NCBI RefSeq assembly: GCF_000312045.1
Contig: NZ_HE978635.1
Coordinates: 734,774 to 798,773 of the forward strand
Source of the DNA: Noviherbaspirillum massiliense JC206
GTDB taxonomy: Bacteria; Pseudomonadota; Gammaproteobacteria; Burkholderiales; Burkholderiaceae_D
Direction: 5' to 3'
DNA length: 64,000 nt
Within the stretch, counting starts at the first letter, position 1. Each line of letters starts with the position of its first letter. The notes under the pieces were generated by a model. That model was given only the letters and a program-made list of their open reading frames with translations, ran no database searches and was not told where the DNA came from. Below, in pieces: positions 8,408 through 17,442 of this stretch. Position numbers and translations under genes: made by a program.

Positions 8408-10253
8408 AACCGGCTGCATCGCCTGCCTGTTAAAGCTCCTTCTCCTCTTCTTCGCATACCCGGCAGTACTTGCCTCGGCTGCGAACGTCCAGCAAGTCAT
8501 CCGCATTGAACAGGCGGAGTTCGTCATTTCGAACGCACAATCCATTCCCGGCAATGACGCCGGATGGCAAAAGGTAGTGCTGCCGCATCGCTCGCCCAAG
8601 CCGAAAGAACGCGATCTGGTTCCGTACTGGTATCGCGCGAGCTTCCACCTCGGCATGACCGACCAGCCATTGTGGGCCTATTTTCCCAAGCTGCGCAGCG
8701 GCGGCGTCATCTATCTGAACGGCATCAGGATCGGCGAGATCCGGGGCGCGGACGAGGTCGACCAGGTGCGCTGGTTCCGGCCTTACCTGCGCTACCTGCC
8801 GCCCATTGCATTGCGCGAGGGACGCAACGAGATCGCCGTCCATTTTGCGATCCGGGAGCCCTTGACCAGTTTCGGCGAATTCGTGGTCGGGCCCGAAACG
8901 ACGCTGCGCGGCGATTACGAACAAATGCTGTTCTGGGAAGAGACCAGCACGAAAATCGCCAGCGCCGTGTGCCTGTTCGTGGGCACCCTGATTCTCATTT
9001 TCTGGCTGCGCCGCAGGCAGGAGCGCCTGTACGGGATCTTCGGCATATGCGTCCTGTTCTGGGGAATCCGCACCTTCGTGTTCAGGATGCCGGTCGTGCC
9101 GATGGAGCACTGGGTATTCTGGCGCGTTTGCTACTACTTCACGACTGCCGGGTTCATCGTCTGCATCACGATCTTCCTGCTGCATTTCAGCGGCTTCATC
9201 CGTCCTCTCCTGAACCGCTTCCTGCTGGCTTACTGGCTGATCGGCTGCCTCCTGTTCGCCCTGATCGGCATACCGGCGCGCGCCGTCATGGATACCTGGT
9301 GGACGCTCGGCTTCCTCCCCTTCACCCTGTTCGCCTTCCTTCGGCTGGCTCACTACGCGGTATGCCAGCGCACCGCATCCAGCATTGCCATGGTGCTGGC
9401 CATCCTGTTCGCGCTGAGCCTGGCGCTGCATGACTATGCCGTGCAGGTCGGAATGTTCGGCCTCCAGGAGTTCTACCTGCTTCACCTCGGAATACCTGCT
9501 TATCTTCTGGTCATGGGCTGCGTGCTGCTCAACCGCTTTTACGACTCGCTCGTGCTGGTCGAATCGGCGAATGAACGCCTGATGCTGCGCCTGGCCGAGC
9601 GGGAGAAGGAGCTCGCGGCGAGCTACGAGCAGTTGAGAAAGCTGGAACTCGACCGTGCCACGACCGAAGAGCGCCAGCGCATCATGCAGGACATGCACGA
9701 CGGCGTGGGATCACAGCTCCTGTCGACCCTGGCCCTGGCCGAAAGCGGCACGGTGACGCACAAGGACATGGTGAGCCTGCTGCGCGAATGCCTGGACGAC
9801 ATGCGCCTCGCCATCGACTCGCTCACGCCGGCAGACCCGGACCTGCTGCCCGTGCTCGGCGATCTGCGGCGGCGCATGGAAACGCGCTTCAGTGCCCTTG
9901 GGGTAACACTGCACTGGCGCAATCAAGATTTGCCGGACAGTCTGGAAGTCGGTCCGCGCGCCGGGCTCCAGTTGCTGCGCATCCTGCAGGAGGCGCTTAC
10001 GAATGTGCTCAAGCATGCGCAGGCGAAAAACGTCGATGTGGACATCCTCTTCGAGGCCGACCAGCTCGTCATCCGCATTGCGGATGACGGTGTCGGCTTT
10101 TCCAGGGCCGGCAAGCACAACGGGCATGGCGTGGCAAACATGAAAATGCGCGCGGAAAGAATCGGCGCGGCGTTCATCATTGAAGACTCGGGCAAGGGAA
10201 CGGTTATCCGCCTGGACCTGCCCTTGCCAGCAATTTCTGCTGCAACGCATTGA
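8376..10253 (+). CDS. 7TMR-DISM-like sensor histidine kinase (HisKA_3 class)
   Basis: A 625-residue membrane kinase, partner of the response regulator whose gene it overlaps. After an N-terminal hydrophobic segment there is a periplasmic beta-sandwich-like domain (residues about 30-180). Seven closely spaced membrane helices (about 185-395) follow, then a short coiled coil, then a HisKA_3 dimerisation domain with the phospho-acceptor near His441 in QDMHDGVGSQLL. The ATPase domain shows LQEALTNVLKHAQA, IADDGVGFS and HGVANMKMRAERIGA. The periplasmic domain probably senses a small ligand or carbohydrate; the signal is unknown. Confidence 0.92.
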   Translation: MKQRRWASSNRTGCIACLLKLLLLFFAYPAVLASAANVQQVIRIEQAEFVISNAQSIPGNDAGWQKVVLPHRSPKPKERDLVPYWYRASFHLGMTDQPLWAYFPKLRSGGVIYLNGIRIGEIRGADEVDQVRWFRPYLRYLPPIALREGRNEIAVHFAIREPLTSFGEFVVGPETTLRGDYEQMLFWEETSTKIASAVCLFVGTLILIFWLRRRQERLYGIFGICVLFWGIRTFVFRMPVVPMEHWVFWRVCYYFTTAGFIVCITIFLLHFSGFIRPLLNRFLLAYWLIGCLLFALIGIPARAVMDTWWTLGFLPFTLFAFLRLAHYAVCQRTASSIAMVLAILFALSLALHDYAVQVGMFGLQEFYLLHLGIPAYLLVMGCVLLNRFYDSLVLVESANERLMLRLAEREKELAASYEQLRKLELDRATTEERQRIMQDMHDGVGSQLLSTLALAESGTVTHKDMVSLLRECLDDMRLAIDSLTPADPDLLPVLGDLRRRMETRFSALGVTLHWRNQDLPDSLEVGPRAGLQLLRILQEALTNVLKHAQAKNVDVDILFEADQLVIRIADDGVGFSRAGKHNGHGVANMKMRAERIGAAFIIEDSGKGTVIRLDLPLPAISAATH

Positions 10254-10415
10254 CATGTAGCGCCGGCCCGCGGGTCGGAAACCGGACCACAGGCAGCTCT
10301 GCAAACAAAGCTCCACGCAGTTTCCGCGAGCCTGGAAGGACAAGAATGCAGGGTGTGCGGTGTGCACCGGGGTTGCGTGGTGCACCCTACTCTCGAAGCC
10401 GTATTGAAATGGGCG

Positions 10416-11363
10416 CTAAGCCCACACGCGGAAGGTATTGCGCCCGTTCTTCTTGGCCTCGTACAAGGCCGCATCCGCACGCTGCATAAGGGTGGCGACA
10501 TCCTGTGCCTGACTGGGGTAGAACGCGACACCGATGCTCGCATATACCGCCACCTGCACGCCCTGGATATCGAAAGGCTCGCGTAAGGCCGCCAGCAGAT
10601 CCGCTGCGACGCGCTCTGCCTGTTCATGCCCGCCGGCGCAGGCAAGCAGAGCGGCAAACTCGTCTCCGCCCAGCCTGGACACCATGCCCTTGCCATCCAG
10701 GCAGTGCCGCATGCGCCCCGCAACCTGCTTCATGATCTGGTCGCCTGCCGGATGACCGAAGGTGTCATTGATTGGCTTGAAGCGGTCGAGGTCGATGTAC
10801 AGCAGCGCGCAGGTCGAGTTCGTATCGCGTACCAGCCGCAGCGTTTCTGCAAGACGCTCGAGGAAGTACCGGCGGTTCGGAAGCAGCGTCAGGGCATCGT
10901 GATTGGCGACGAATTCCAGTCGTGCCTCGGATTCATTGTGGGCCTTGATTCCATCGCCCAGACCGATCGCCAGCCAGCGCCACAGCTGCGGCATTTCTTC
11001 GGCGAGTTGCGTGAAGTCCGGTTCGCTGATCCGGGCCGTGACGGTTTCCTCGAGGGCGATCACCGAAGCTGACCTGCCACCTTCCGGATTGGCCAGCGAA
11101 ATTTCTCCGACATGCTGGCCGGCGACACGCCTTGCAATGACGCGGCCGTGAGCAACGACGGACACGCTTCCCTTGAGGATGAAATAGAGATCGGTATCGC
11201 GAGCGCCCTGGCTGATGATCTCCGCTCCCGAAAGATGGATCTCGACAGCGCATTTTCCTGCAATCCTTGATGCCAGCGCACGGTCCGCTCTGACGATTGC
11301 CTGACCGAGGAGCGCTTCGGTCAGACCCGCCTGATCTTCGAGAATATCGCAGCTTCTGTTCAT
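10416..11363 (-). CDS. Diguanylate cyclase with N-terminal cyclic-nucleotide-binding domain
   Basis: A 315-residue protein predicted to make c-di-GMP. A cNMP-binding (CRP-like) domain occupies residues about 20-140, with ISQGARDTDLYFILKGSVSV. A GGDEF domain follows from about 160, with intact RLGGDEF. The product-inhibition RxxD site upstream of GGDEF is not present. The frame is open to an ATG at 11477, which has CAGGGA upstream; I prefer the ATG at 11363 because conserved sequence starts there, but the longer form is possible. It is convergent with the sensor kinase gene. Cyclic-nucleotide control of the cyclase is inferred from the domain pairing. Confidence 0.87.
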   Translation of the reverse strand: MNRSCDILEDQAGLTEALLGQAIVRADRALASRIAGKCAVEIHLSGAEIISQGARDTDLYFILKGSVSVVAHGRVIARRVAGQHVGEISLANPEGGRSASVIALEETVTARISEPDFTQLAEEMPQLWRWLAIGLGDGIKAHNESEARLEFVANHDALTLLPNRRYFLERLAETLRLVRDTNSTCALLYIDLDRFKPINDTFGHPAGDQIMKQVAGRMRHCLDGKGMVSRLGGDEFAALLACAGGHEQAERVAADLLAALREPFDIQGVQVAVYASIGVAFYPSQAQDVATLMQRADAALYEAKKNGRNTFRVWA

Positions 11364-11659
11364 ACTGGAACTGAGAATATCGAAACATTGCCTGGAGGTA
11401 TATGCCTTATTTAGGGGGTTGATAACGGCAGCCAGGCGTCCGGCCCGTGAAACACGCCACTGAACTGGCAAGCCCATGCGGCTATCCCTGCATCGGATTC
11501 AGATGCCTCTCCTTCCCATGGGGCCTTCATCAAAATTGGCTCACCGCACTATCGATCGTTGGGTCTTCAGCTTGATGCGAATCAAACCTCTCCAGGCGGA
11601 CACTACGATCATGTAAAAAAAGATGCATCAGGGAGTTTTGCTTGCCGGAGGAGCCATCA

Positions 11660-12220
11660 ATGTGGACCCTGACGCATAAAACGCTTGGCACCATTCTCTG
11701 CGTGTCGGTAGCAGCATGTGGTGGCGGGGGCGGCGACCGCGGTTCGCAGGCAACCATCACGACCGGCATTCCGTCCTCTGCAGCCACTTCAGGTTCCGCC
11801 AATGCCTCGCCCTTCAACAATTCCGGAACTTCCACGGTCGGCGGTGCGGCTGGCATAACCGGCATTTCGGGCATTTCAGGGGCATCGGCAACAACGGGGG
11901 CAACCAATACGTCCGGCACAATCGGCACAACCGGCAGCCTGGGCACCTCGGGAACATCCGGCACCTTGGGTACGACAGGTACAACGGGAGCGCCGGATAC
12001 GATCGGATCAAGCGGAACCAGCGGTGCGACAGTGACGACTGGCCCACTGGGCACGACGAGTACGACGGGCATACCTACCACCACGAATACAACCGGCCTA
12101 ACGGGCACGACCGGCATGACCGGTTCATCGGGTACGACAGGTACGACAAGTACGCCAGGGTTCTTGACTGGAACAGGGGTACCGGTGACAACGGGCACAC
12201 TGACCACAACCTCGCCTTGA
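11660..12220 (+). CDS. Low-complexity Thr/Gly/Ser-rich lipoprotein
   Basis: A 186-residue predicted lipoprotein. The signal peptide ends SVAACGGGGGD, a lipobox with Cys near residue 17. The rest is almost entirely Gly, Thr and Ser in short GTTG/TGTTGT-type repeats, with no catalytic domain. The ATG at 11660 follows GGAGGAG. The C-GGGGG-D junction recurs in the beta-helix lipoproteins at 51097 and 54229, whose Thr/Gly linker also resembles this protein. A surface spacer or matrix role is an inference only. The opposite-strand frame rich in Val-Pro is a shadow of the repeats. Confidence 0.7.
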   Translation: MWTLTHKTLGTILCVSVAACGGGGGDRGSQATITTGIPSSAATSGSANASPFNNSGTSTVGGAAGITGISGISGASATTGATNTSGTIGTTGSLGTSGTSGTLGTTGTTGAPDTIGSSGTSGATVTTGPLGTTSTTGIPTTTNTTGLTGTTGMTGSSGTTGTTSTPGFLTGTGVPVTTGTLTTTSP

Positions 12221-12604
12221 TTCGCGAACGCGACTCCGGCACCGGGCAACGATCACGTCTACTACAGGAGAGCATGCTGTAGTTGCTGGCGTCTGTCAGC
12301 TATCGCCGAGGGCAAGCGCAACAACGACATCCGCGGCCAGGCGCGCAATATCGCGCGGCAGTTGACGCGCGAGGAAATCGATGAGGTTGCCCGCTATTAT
12401 TCACAGACGTGAACGTCGACGCGCGCAGGCTTAGCGGCAGGGTCGCGGCTCCGGCCCTGCATAATCCGATTTCAACCGAAGCCGCTCAACCGGCGGGGAT
12501 TGGCAAGCATCGCGTTGAGAGATGGGCGCACTTCCATCCAATCGAATATAGTCATCACAGATGAAGTAAGCGGACATGCCTGTAGTGCAGGCGGCCGGGT
12601 CACC
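12221..12604. other. Gene-poor region containing a cytochrome c remnant
   Basis: This 384-base gap holds the cytochrome c C-terminal fragment listed separately (12302-12412). A GCAGGG...CCCTGC stem follows near 12440. Nothing else gene-like is seen. Confidence 0.45.
12302..12412 (+). pseudogene. C-terminal fragment of a class I cytochrome c (c4/c553-like)
   Basis: In one frame the DNA reads IAEGKRNNDIRGQARNIA followed by RQLTREEIDEVARYYSQT and a stop, 36 residues in all. This matches the last two helices of c4/c553-type cytochromes, where a GxRxND loop is followed by an IAxxLTxEEI helix and a VAxYYS end. No CXXCH heme site and no start codon lie upstream in frame, so only the tail survives. 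I read it as a remnant left by a deletion or insertion in this gene-poor spot. Confidence 0.7.
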
Positions 12605-12970
12605 TCACTGGGTATAGACAATCTGCACGACGACACCGTTGCGGATTGAGACCAGCACATAATCGCCGCCGATCTGCACCCATTGGTAACCCTTTCGCGG
12701 AGGCGGCAGGCGGTGGGCGCGCCAATTTTCGACGACATAATGGCGGCCGCGATACTCCGGCGGCAGGCGGTCGCCCTGGTGGATGTCATGTCGCGGACCC
12801 ACGCCGCGTCCCTCCCGCCTGCCCCGCTCAAAGCCGCGATCCTGCTCCCTGCGCTGGTCATGCTCAAAGCGGTCCCGGTCATTGCCGTGATCGGCACGCT
12901 GCGCGATTGCCGGATTGCCGGTGATCAGGAAAACCGCGACAAGGGTCAACATCAAATGTCTGCTGCTCAT
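12605..12970 (-). CDS. RcnB-family periplasmic protein
   Basis: A 121-residue exported protein. A signal peptide ending AIAQ is followed by an Arg/His/Asp-rich stretch (residues about 25-65). The RcnB-type core comes last: LPPEYRGRHYVVENWRAHRL, then YQWVQIGGDYVLVSIRNGVV. The E. coli family member modulates nickel/cobalt efflux, but many homologs have no known role. The gene lies next to another small envelope gene rich in His/Arg/Asp, on the same strand, 24 bases away, so the two may form an operon. Confidence 0.82.
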   Translation of the reverse strand: MSSRHLMLTLVAVFLITGNPAIAQRADHGNDRDRFEHDQRREQDRGFERGRREGRGVGPRHDIHQGDRLPPEYRGRHYVVENWRAHRLPPPRKGYQWVQIGGDYVLVSIRNGVVVQIVYTQ

Positions 12971-12994
12971 AAGGGCTCCCTGCGGCGACGAGCG

Positions 12995-13231
12995 TTATCT
13001 CGGGAAATTTCCGCGCTCGCCATCGCGGTCACGATCGCCCCAGCGGTCACGTTCGCTTCTATCGCGGTCACCATGCCTGTCGCGCCCATCTCTGTCGTGA
13101 TATGGCCCGGGACCGCCGCGGCCGCCGTCAGCATGGTGATAGCCGCTGTCGTGACCATAAGGGCGATCATAAACAACGCATCCCGCAAGTGCGGCGGACG
13201 CCGCAATCAACAGCGACAGAATCTTCTTCAT
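12995..13231 (-). CDS. Small His/Asp/Arg-rich lipoprotein
   Basis: A 78-residue predicted lipoprotein. MKKILSLLIAASAALAGC gives a clear lipobox with Cys18. The mature part is dominated by His, Asp, Arg and Gly (for example RDGRDRHGDRDRSERDRWGD), so it could bind metals or polyanions. The ATG at 13231 follows AAGAAGG; the frame is open to 13303. It is upstream of the RcnB-like gene and similarly charged. No named family recognised. Confidence 0.65.
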   Translation of the reverse strand: MKKILSLLIAASAALAGCVVYDRPYGHDSGYHHADGGRGGPGPYHDRDGRDRHGDRDRSERDRWGDRDRDGERGNFPR

Positions 13232-13657
13232 GGCCTTCTTCACGGTACGGTTGGAATTTACATCCGTGCAAATTCTGACCCTGCTTTCTTGGCCGTCGTT
13301 CATTCAATTTTTGTATCAGAGTGTATTCGCGGGGCGGGCCACTCGAATTCGACTGCCCCGGAACCTTAGAAGGCGGCTTCCGGCGCAGCGCTGGAAGGCC
13401 AATGCGTTGCCAGGTTGCATGACCGGCCGGTCACCCGGCGATGGACCGAAGAAGATGAAGCGCGAGCCCTGATCATTGCACTGAGCCAATGCGAAGTTTC
13501 CGGTTCCAACTGGACTTGCAGACATTTGCCGTGATGGCGCCATGGGCATTGCACGAGCTGAAGTCCTGCAGGCAGGCTGCCCGGTCGGATGAAGGCGTAT
13601 GCCGGCTGAATTCTTCAGGGAAGTTCGGATATGCGCTGCACGACTATGTCGAAGCAC
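13232..13657. other. Region between the hybrid kinase and the small lipoprotein gene
   Basis: A 426-base gap. A minus-strand frame of 113 residues (13316-13657) begins with GTG right after the hybrid kinase stop codon, but it has no signal or motif I recognise and its N-terminal part looks non-coding. I leave it as uncertain. Confidence 0.35.
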
Positions 13658-16063
13658 CTAGGGTTGTTTCGCCGACCTCGCCAACACATCCATGACCCTC
13701 TCCAGGTTGTAGGGTTTGGGAAGGCATAGCGCTGCGAGCCCGTCTTCCTTGATGCCGCCGCAGCCGGAGGAGAAGATGATGCGCAGCGAAGGATGGCCCT
13801 CGACTGCCTCCCTTGCCAGCTCTACTCCGGATTTTCCCGGCAACCCAACGTCAGTAAGGAGAACATCGAAGGCCTCGCTGCGCAGGGCATCGAGTGCCGA
13901 TTCTGCGCTTGACACGCCTCGTGCCGAATGGCCCAGGACGCCCAGCAATTCGCACAGCATGTGCTGGGAATCAGGGTTGTCTTCCACCACCAGAATGCGC
14001 AGGCGGGAGGACTCCGGCGTCGACACATCGTCGCCAGGCTTCTTCGGCGCGGCAGTTTTCGCCTTGTCCAGCACGTGCCGGACCTTGCGCGCCAGATCCT
14101 CCCGCCGGTAGGGCTTGCTGATCAGTTCGACCCCGGCATCCAGCCTGCCGCCGTGGACGATGGCGCTCTGGGTGTAACCCGAGGTGAAGAGCACCGCAAT
14201 GTCCGGCAAGATGGCCTGTGCCTTCCTTGCGAGATCCGTACTTCGCAAGGGGCCGGGCATGACGACGTCGGTGAATAACAAGTCGATCTGTATGCCGCTT
14301 TGCAGAATGCTCAGTGCGCTCTGGCCGTCGACCGCCTTCAGCACCTTGTAGCCGAGGCTGGACAGCATCTCTACCGTGGTTGCCTGGACCGCCTGATCGT
14401 CTTCGACGATCAGGATAGTCTCGGCACCGCCATCTGCCGGCTTGCCGCGCACGTCCGGTTCCCGTGCTTCCGACTCAAGCACGCGCGGCAGGTATATCCT
14501 GAATGTCGTGCCCAGACCGACTTCGCTGTAGACCTTGATGTGTCCGCCGCTTTGCTTGACGAAGCCGTGCACCATGCTGAGACCAAGGCCCGTCCCTTTT
14601 CCTTCCGGCTTGGTCGTGAAAAAAGGCTCGAAGATCTGTTCCGCGACCTCCGGAGGGATGCCCGAACCGGTGTCGGAAACGGCAAGCATGACATACTGGC
14701 CCGGGTCGACGTCGGGATGTTGCTGCGCATAGTTTTCATCGAGCACGGCATTGCCGAGTTCGATGGTCAGCTTTCCTTCACCGTTCATGGCGTCGCGTGC
14801 GTTGACTGCCAGATTGAGAAGCGCATTTTCAAGCTGGTTGCGGTCCAGCGAGACCGTCCAGAGACCGCCGGCGACGATGGTCTCGATTTCGACGGATGCA
14901 CCGAGCGCACGGCGCAGAAGGTCGTCCAGTTCTCGCACCACCCGCCCCAAGTTGGTCGGCACCGGCTGCAGAGGCTGGCGCCGCGCGAATGACAGGAGCT
15001 GCGAGGCAAGCTTGGCGCCGCGGTCGACAGCGAATCGCGCCTGCTGGAGACGATGTCCTGCCCGCGCATCGCCGGCAAATTCGAGTCTCATCAACTCGAG
15101 GTTACCGGCAATGACCTGGAGGATGTTATTGAAATCATGGGCGACGCCGCCAGTCAGCTTGCCGATTGCATCCATCTTCTGAGCCTGGCGCAGCGCGTCC
15201 TCCATCTTGCGCACCACCTCGGCCTGCTTGCGCTCCTCGGTGATGTCGCGGCCAACAATGTACAGCGCATCGCCTTCAGGCCTGATCGCCATGGACAACC
15301 AGCGGTAACCGGAAGCCTTGTGGCGCAGCGGCAGGTCCACGCGTTCAACCGGATCGCCGGCCGAAAGCCTTTCCAGCACTTGGCGCAGCTGGGGCAGATG
15401 GTCCGGCTCAACCAGACCGAGCGCCGACAAGGCAGGCAGGTCCTCTTCACTCCAGCCTAGTATCCGGGTGAAGGCAGGATTGAAACTGTGAAAAGTCCCG
15501 TCCAGCGCTGCCACGGCGAGAATGTCCTGCGATATGCGCCAGATCCGGTCACGCTCCTGAGTGCGCTGCTGGACGCGGCACTCCAGTTCTTCCGCAAGCT
15601 GCCGCACCGCGGCTTCCGCTTCTTCTGCCTTTCGTTTCGCCCGGCGCAATTCTTCTTCGTATGCACGCCGGCTGCGCGCGTCCAGTATCGTCGTACGGAT
15701 GAGCAGCGGGTTGCCCGCTGCATCACGCTTCAATACCGAATTCAGCAGCACCGGCATGCGCTGCCCGTTCTCGCATACCAGCTCAAAAGCGAGTTCACGG
15801 ACAAAACCCTGCATGATCAGGAGTGGCCCTACATGGGTGTCATAGAACACCTTGCCGGCGACCGGCAGCAGTGCCTGGAAGCGCTTCTGCCCAACGAGGG
15901 CGGTGCGCGCATAGCCTGTCCATTCAAGAAAGGTTGCATTGACCTTGATGATCGTGCCATCCGGCAAAGTTGACAGATAGGCGCACGGAGCGTTCTCGTA
16001 CAGTTCCTCGGTGTCTTCCTCAAGCAGTTGGGAAAAAGCGGATGAATCGGGAGGCTGGTTCAT
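13658..16063 (-). CDS. PAS-PAS hybrid sensor histidine kinase with two receiver domains
   Basis: An 801-residue soluble signalling protein. Two PAS domains (about 15-130 and 175-280), separated by a coiled coil, precede a HisKA domain with His near 308 in [12 protein letters not shown]. The ATPase domain follows ([13 protein letters not shown] helix, [25 protein letters not shown]). Receiver 1 has its Asp near 600 (LLFTDVVMP) and receiver 2 near 737 (LLTDVGLPG). No membrane segment is seen, so the signal is internal. The start codon directly follows the stop of an RsbQ/KAI2-like hydrolase gene, which suggests the hydrolase supplies the PAS ligand. Confidence 0.93.
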   Translation of the reverse strand: MNQPPDSSAFSQLLEEDTEELYENAPCAYLSTLPDGTIIKVNATFLEWTGYARTALVGQKRFQALLPVAGKVFYDTHVGPLLIMQGFVRELAFELVCENGQRMPVLLNSVLKRDAAGNPLLIRTTILDARSRRAYEEELRRAKRKAEEAEAAVRQLAEELECRVQQRTQERDRIWRISQDILAVAALDGTFHSFNPAFTRILGWSEEDLPALSALGLVEPDHLPQLRQVLERLSAGDPVERVDLPLRHKASGYRWLSMAIRPEGDALYIVGRDITEERKQAEVVRKMEDALRQAQKMDAIGKLTGGVAHDFNNILQVIAGNLELMRLEFAGDARAGHRLQQARFAVDRGAKLASQLLSFARRQPLQPVPTNLGRVVRELDDLLRRALGASVEIETIVAGGLWTVSLDRNQLENALLNLAVNARDAMNGEGKLTIELGNAVLDENYAQQHPDVDPGQYVMLAVSDTGSGIPPEVAEQIFEPFFTTKPEGKGTGLGLSMVHGFVKQSGGHIKVYSEVGLGTTFRIYLPRVLESEAREPDVRGKPADGGAETILIVEDDQAVQATTVEMLSSLGYKVLKAVDGQSALSILQSGIQIDLLFTDVVMPGPLRSTDLARKAQAILPDIAVLFTSGYTQSAIVHGGRLDAGVELISKPYRREDLARKVRHVLDKAKTAAPKKPGDDVSTPESSRLRILVVEDNPDSQHMLCELLGVLGHSARGVSSAESALDALRSEAFDVLLTDVGLPGKSGVELAREAVEGHPSLRIIFSSGCGGIKEDGLAALCLPKPYNLERVMDVLARSAKQP

Positions 16064-16882
16064 TTAGGGATTCGATCCGAGGAAGGCGCGCATCTCGCGG
16101 ATCGTCTCCTCGGGCGCGCTGAGGTTCGGGCAATGGCCGGTTGCCTGCATCTGGACGAAGGAACTGTCGGCCAATTGTGCATGCATGTAGCGGCCGACGG
16201 CGTCGGGCGCAATGACATCATCGGAGCATTGGAGGATCAACGAAGGCTTGCGCAGTTTCGGCAGGTCCGCCCGGTGATCCGAGAGAAAGGTCGTCCTGGC
16301 GAAATGGCTGGCGATCCTGGGATCTGTGCGGCAGAAGCTGTTCTCGAGTTCGCCGGCGAGACCGGGGCGGTCGGGGTTCCCCATGATCGCCGGAGCCATG
16401 GTGCTCGACCATCCCAGGTAATTCGTGTCGAGGAAATCGAGCATCTGCTCGATGTCTTCCCGGTTGAATCCGCCGACATAATCGCCCTCGTTGACATAGC
16501 TGGGCGACGGGCCGACAAGCACCAGCTTGTCGAACAGCCCGGGTTCCTCTATGCAGGCCAGGATCCCCACCATTGCGCTGACCGAATGCCCCACGAAGAT
16601 GGTATTTTCAGCTTGCACTGCGTGCAGGATTTCATTGAGGTCTCTGGCATATCCGTGCAGCGTCCCATACTTTTTCTCGTCAAACGCCGCCAGGTCAGAG
16701 CCTCCGGCACCGACATTATCGAACAGGACCACCCGGTACTCATCCTCGAAAGCAGGTGTGACATGACGCCACATATTGTGGTCGCAGCCAAAGCCATGCG
16801 CGAAAATCATCGTCTGCCGCCCCTTGCCCTTGATCTGGACGTTGTTGCGTTTGATGACGTCTGTGCCGTGTAGATTTGCCAT
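16064..16882 (-). CDS. RsbQ/KAI2-type alpha/beta hydrolase
   Basis: A 272-residue alpha/beta hydrolase of the RsbQ-KAI2-D14 group. The triad is visible as Ser near 97 (GHSVSAMVG), Asp near 220 (QCSDDVIAP) and His near 248 (TGHCPNLS), close to the B. subtilis RsbQ positions. The oxyanion segment FAHGFGCDHNMW is also typical. RsbQ is known to work with a PAS-containing protein in stress signalling; here its stop codon directly abuts the start of a PAS hybrid kinase. I chose the ATG at 16882 because it starts the family region; the frame is open to 17002. The ligand is unknown. Confidence 0.87.
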   Translation of the reverse strand: MANLHGTDVIKRNNVQIKGKGRQTMIFAHGFGCDHNMWRHVTPAFEDEYRVVLFDNVGAGGSDLAAFDEKKYGTLHGYARDLNEILHAVQAENTIFVGHSVSAMVGILACIEEPGLFDKLVLVGPSPSYVNEGDYVGGFNREDIEQMLDFLDTNYLGWSSTMAPAIMGNPDRPGLAGELENSFCRTDPRIASHFARTTFLSDHRADLPKLRKPSLILQCSDDVIAPDAVGRYMHAQLADSSFVQMQATGHCPNLSAPEETIREMRAFLGSNP

Positions 16883-17442
16883 GTTTGATGAATGAAGATA
16901 AGGGAGGGTAGAACCGAACGCGCAGGCCACCTTGTACGACTGCACGAAAGTGTCCGGATGCAGGCTGTTCCCAAAACGGGAAAACCGATGATTATATGGC
17001 AAGCATCAAAAGTGCGAGGGCGAGCGGCGGTTTTCGCTTGAGGTATTTCCTGGCAACGCCGCACGGCTTGTTGGCCGCAACGTGATCTGTGACTGGCTGT
17101 TTTGTGTCGATCCCGGAAACAAAGGAAAGTTCGAGGCGCACAGCCGAAATCGGGCCGTACCCCGGTGCCCGATTCAATTGTTCGCGTTGCAAATGAAAAA
17201 CCGGGTGGCCCACCGCAAGCCATCCAGCATCCCGGCAGGTGCGGCAATGGCGGCCTGCGACAGGCCCTTCAGGCGTCGGATGCGGGCCAGCTGGCCTATT
17301 GAGAATCACGCATTCGGGCCAGGAGAGAGCGTCTGCAATGTTATCCGGAGAGGGACGTACGGAAGCAGGTATGCAGGCCAGCGTTCGTCTGGCATCGATG
17401 ACCGCCTGTCCGCTTCTGTATCAGCGAGCGGGCGAGCAATGT
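16883..17442. other. Gap between the hydrolase and MFS genes
   Basis: About 560 bases with no supported gene. It contains the upstream region of the hydrolase-kinase operon and the downstream side of the MFS gene. The plus-strand frame that enters here (17239-18888) is a shadow of the MFS gene. Confidence 0.4.

Noticed and set aside
11530..12249. Val/Pro-rich minus-strand frame of 239 residues
   Set aside because: It is the reverse reading of the Thr/Gly repeats in the lipoprotein gene, which has a lipobox and a ribosome site.
13316..13657. 113-residue minus-strand frame abutting the hybrid kinase stop
   Set aside because: The GTG start has no separate ribosome site and the sequence shows no signal, repeat or motif. 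It is left as uncertain intergenic sequence.
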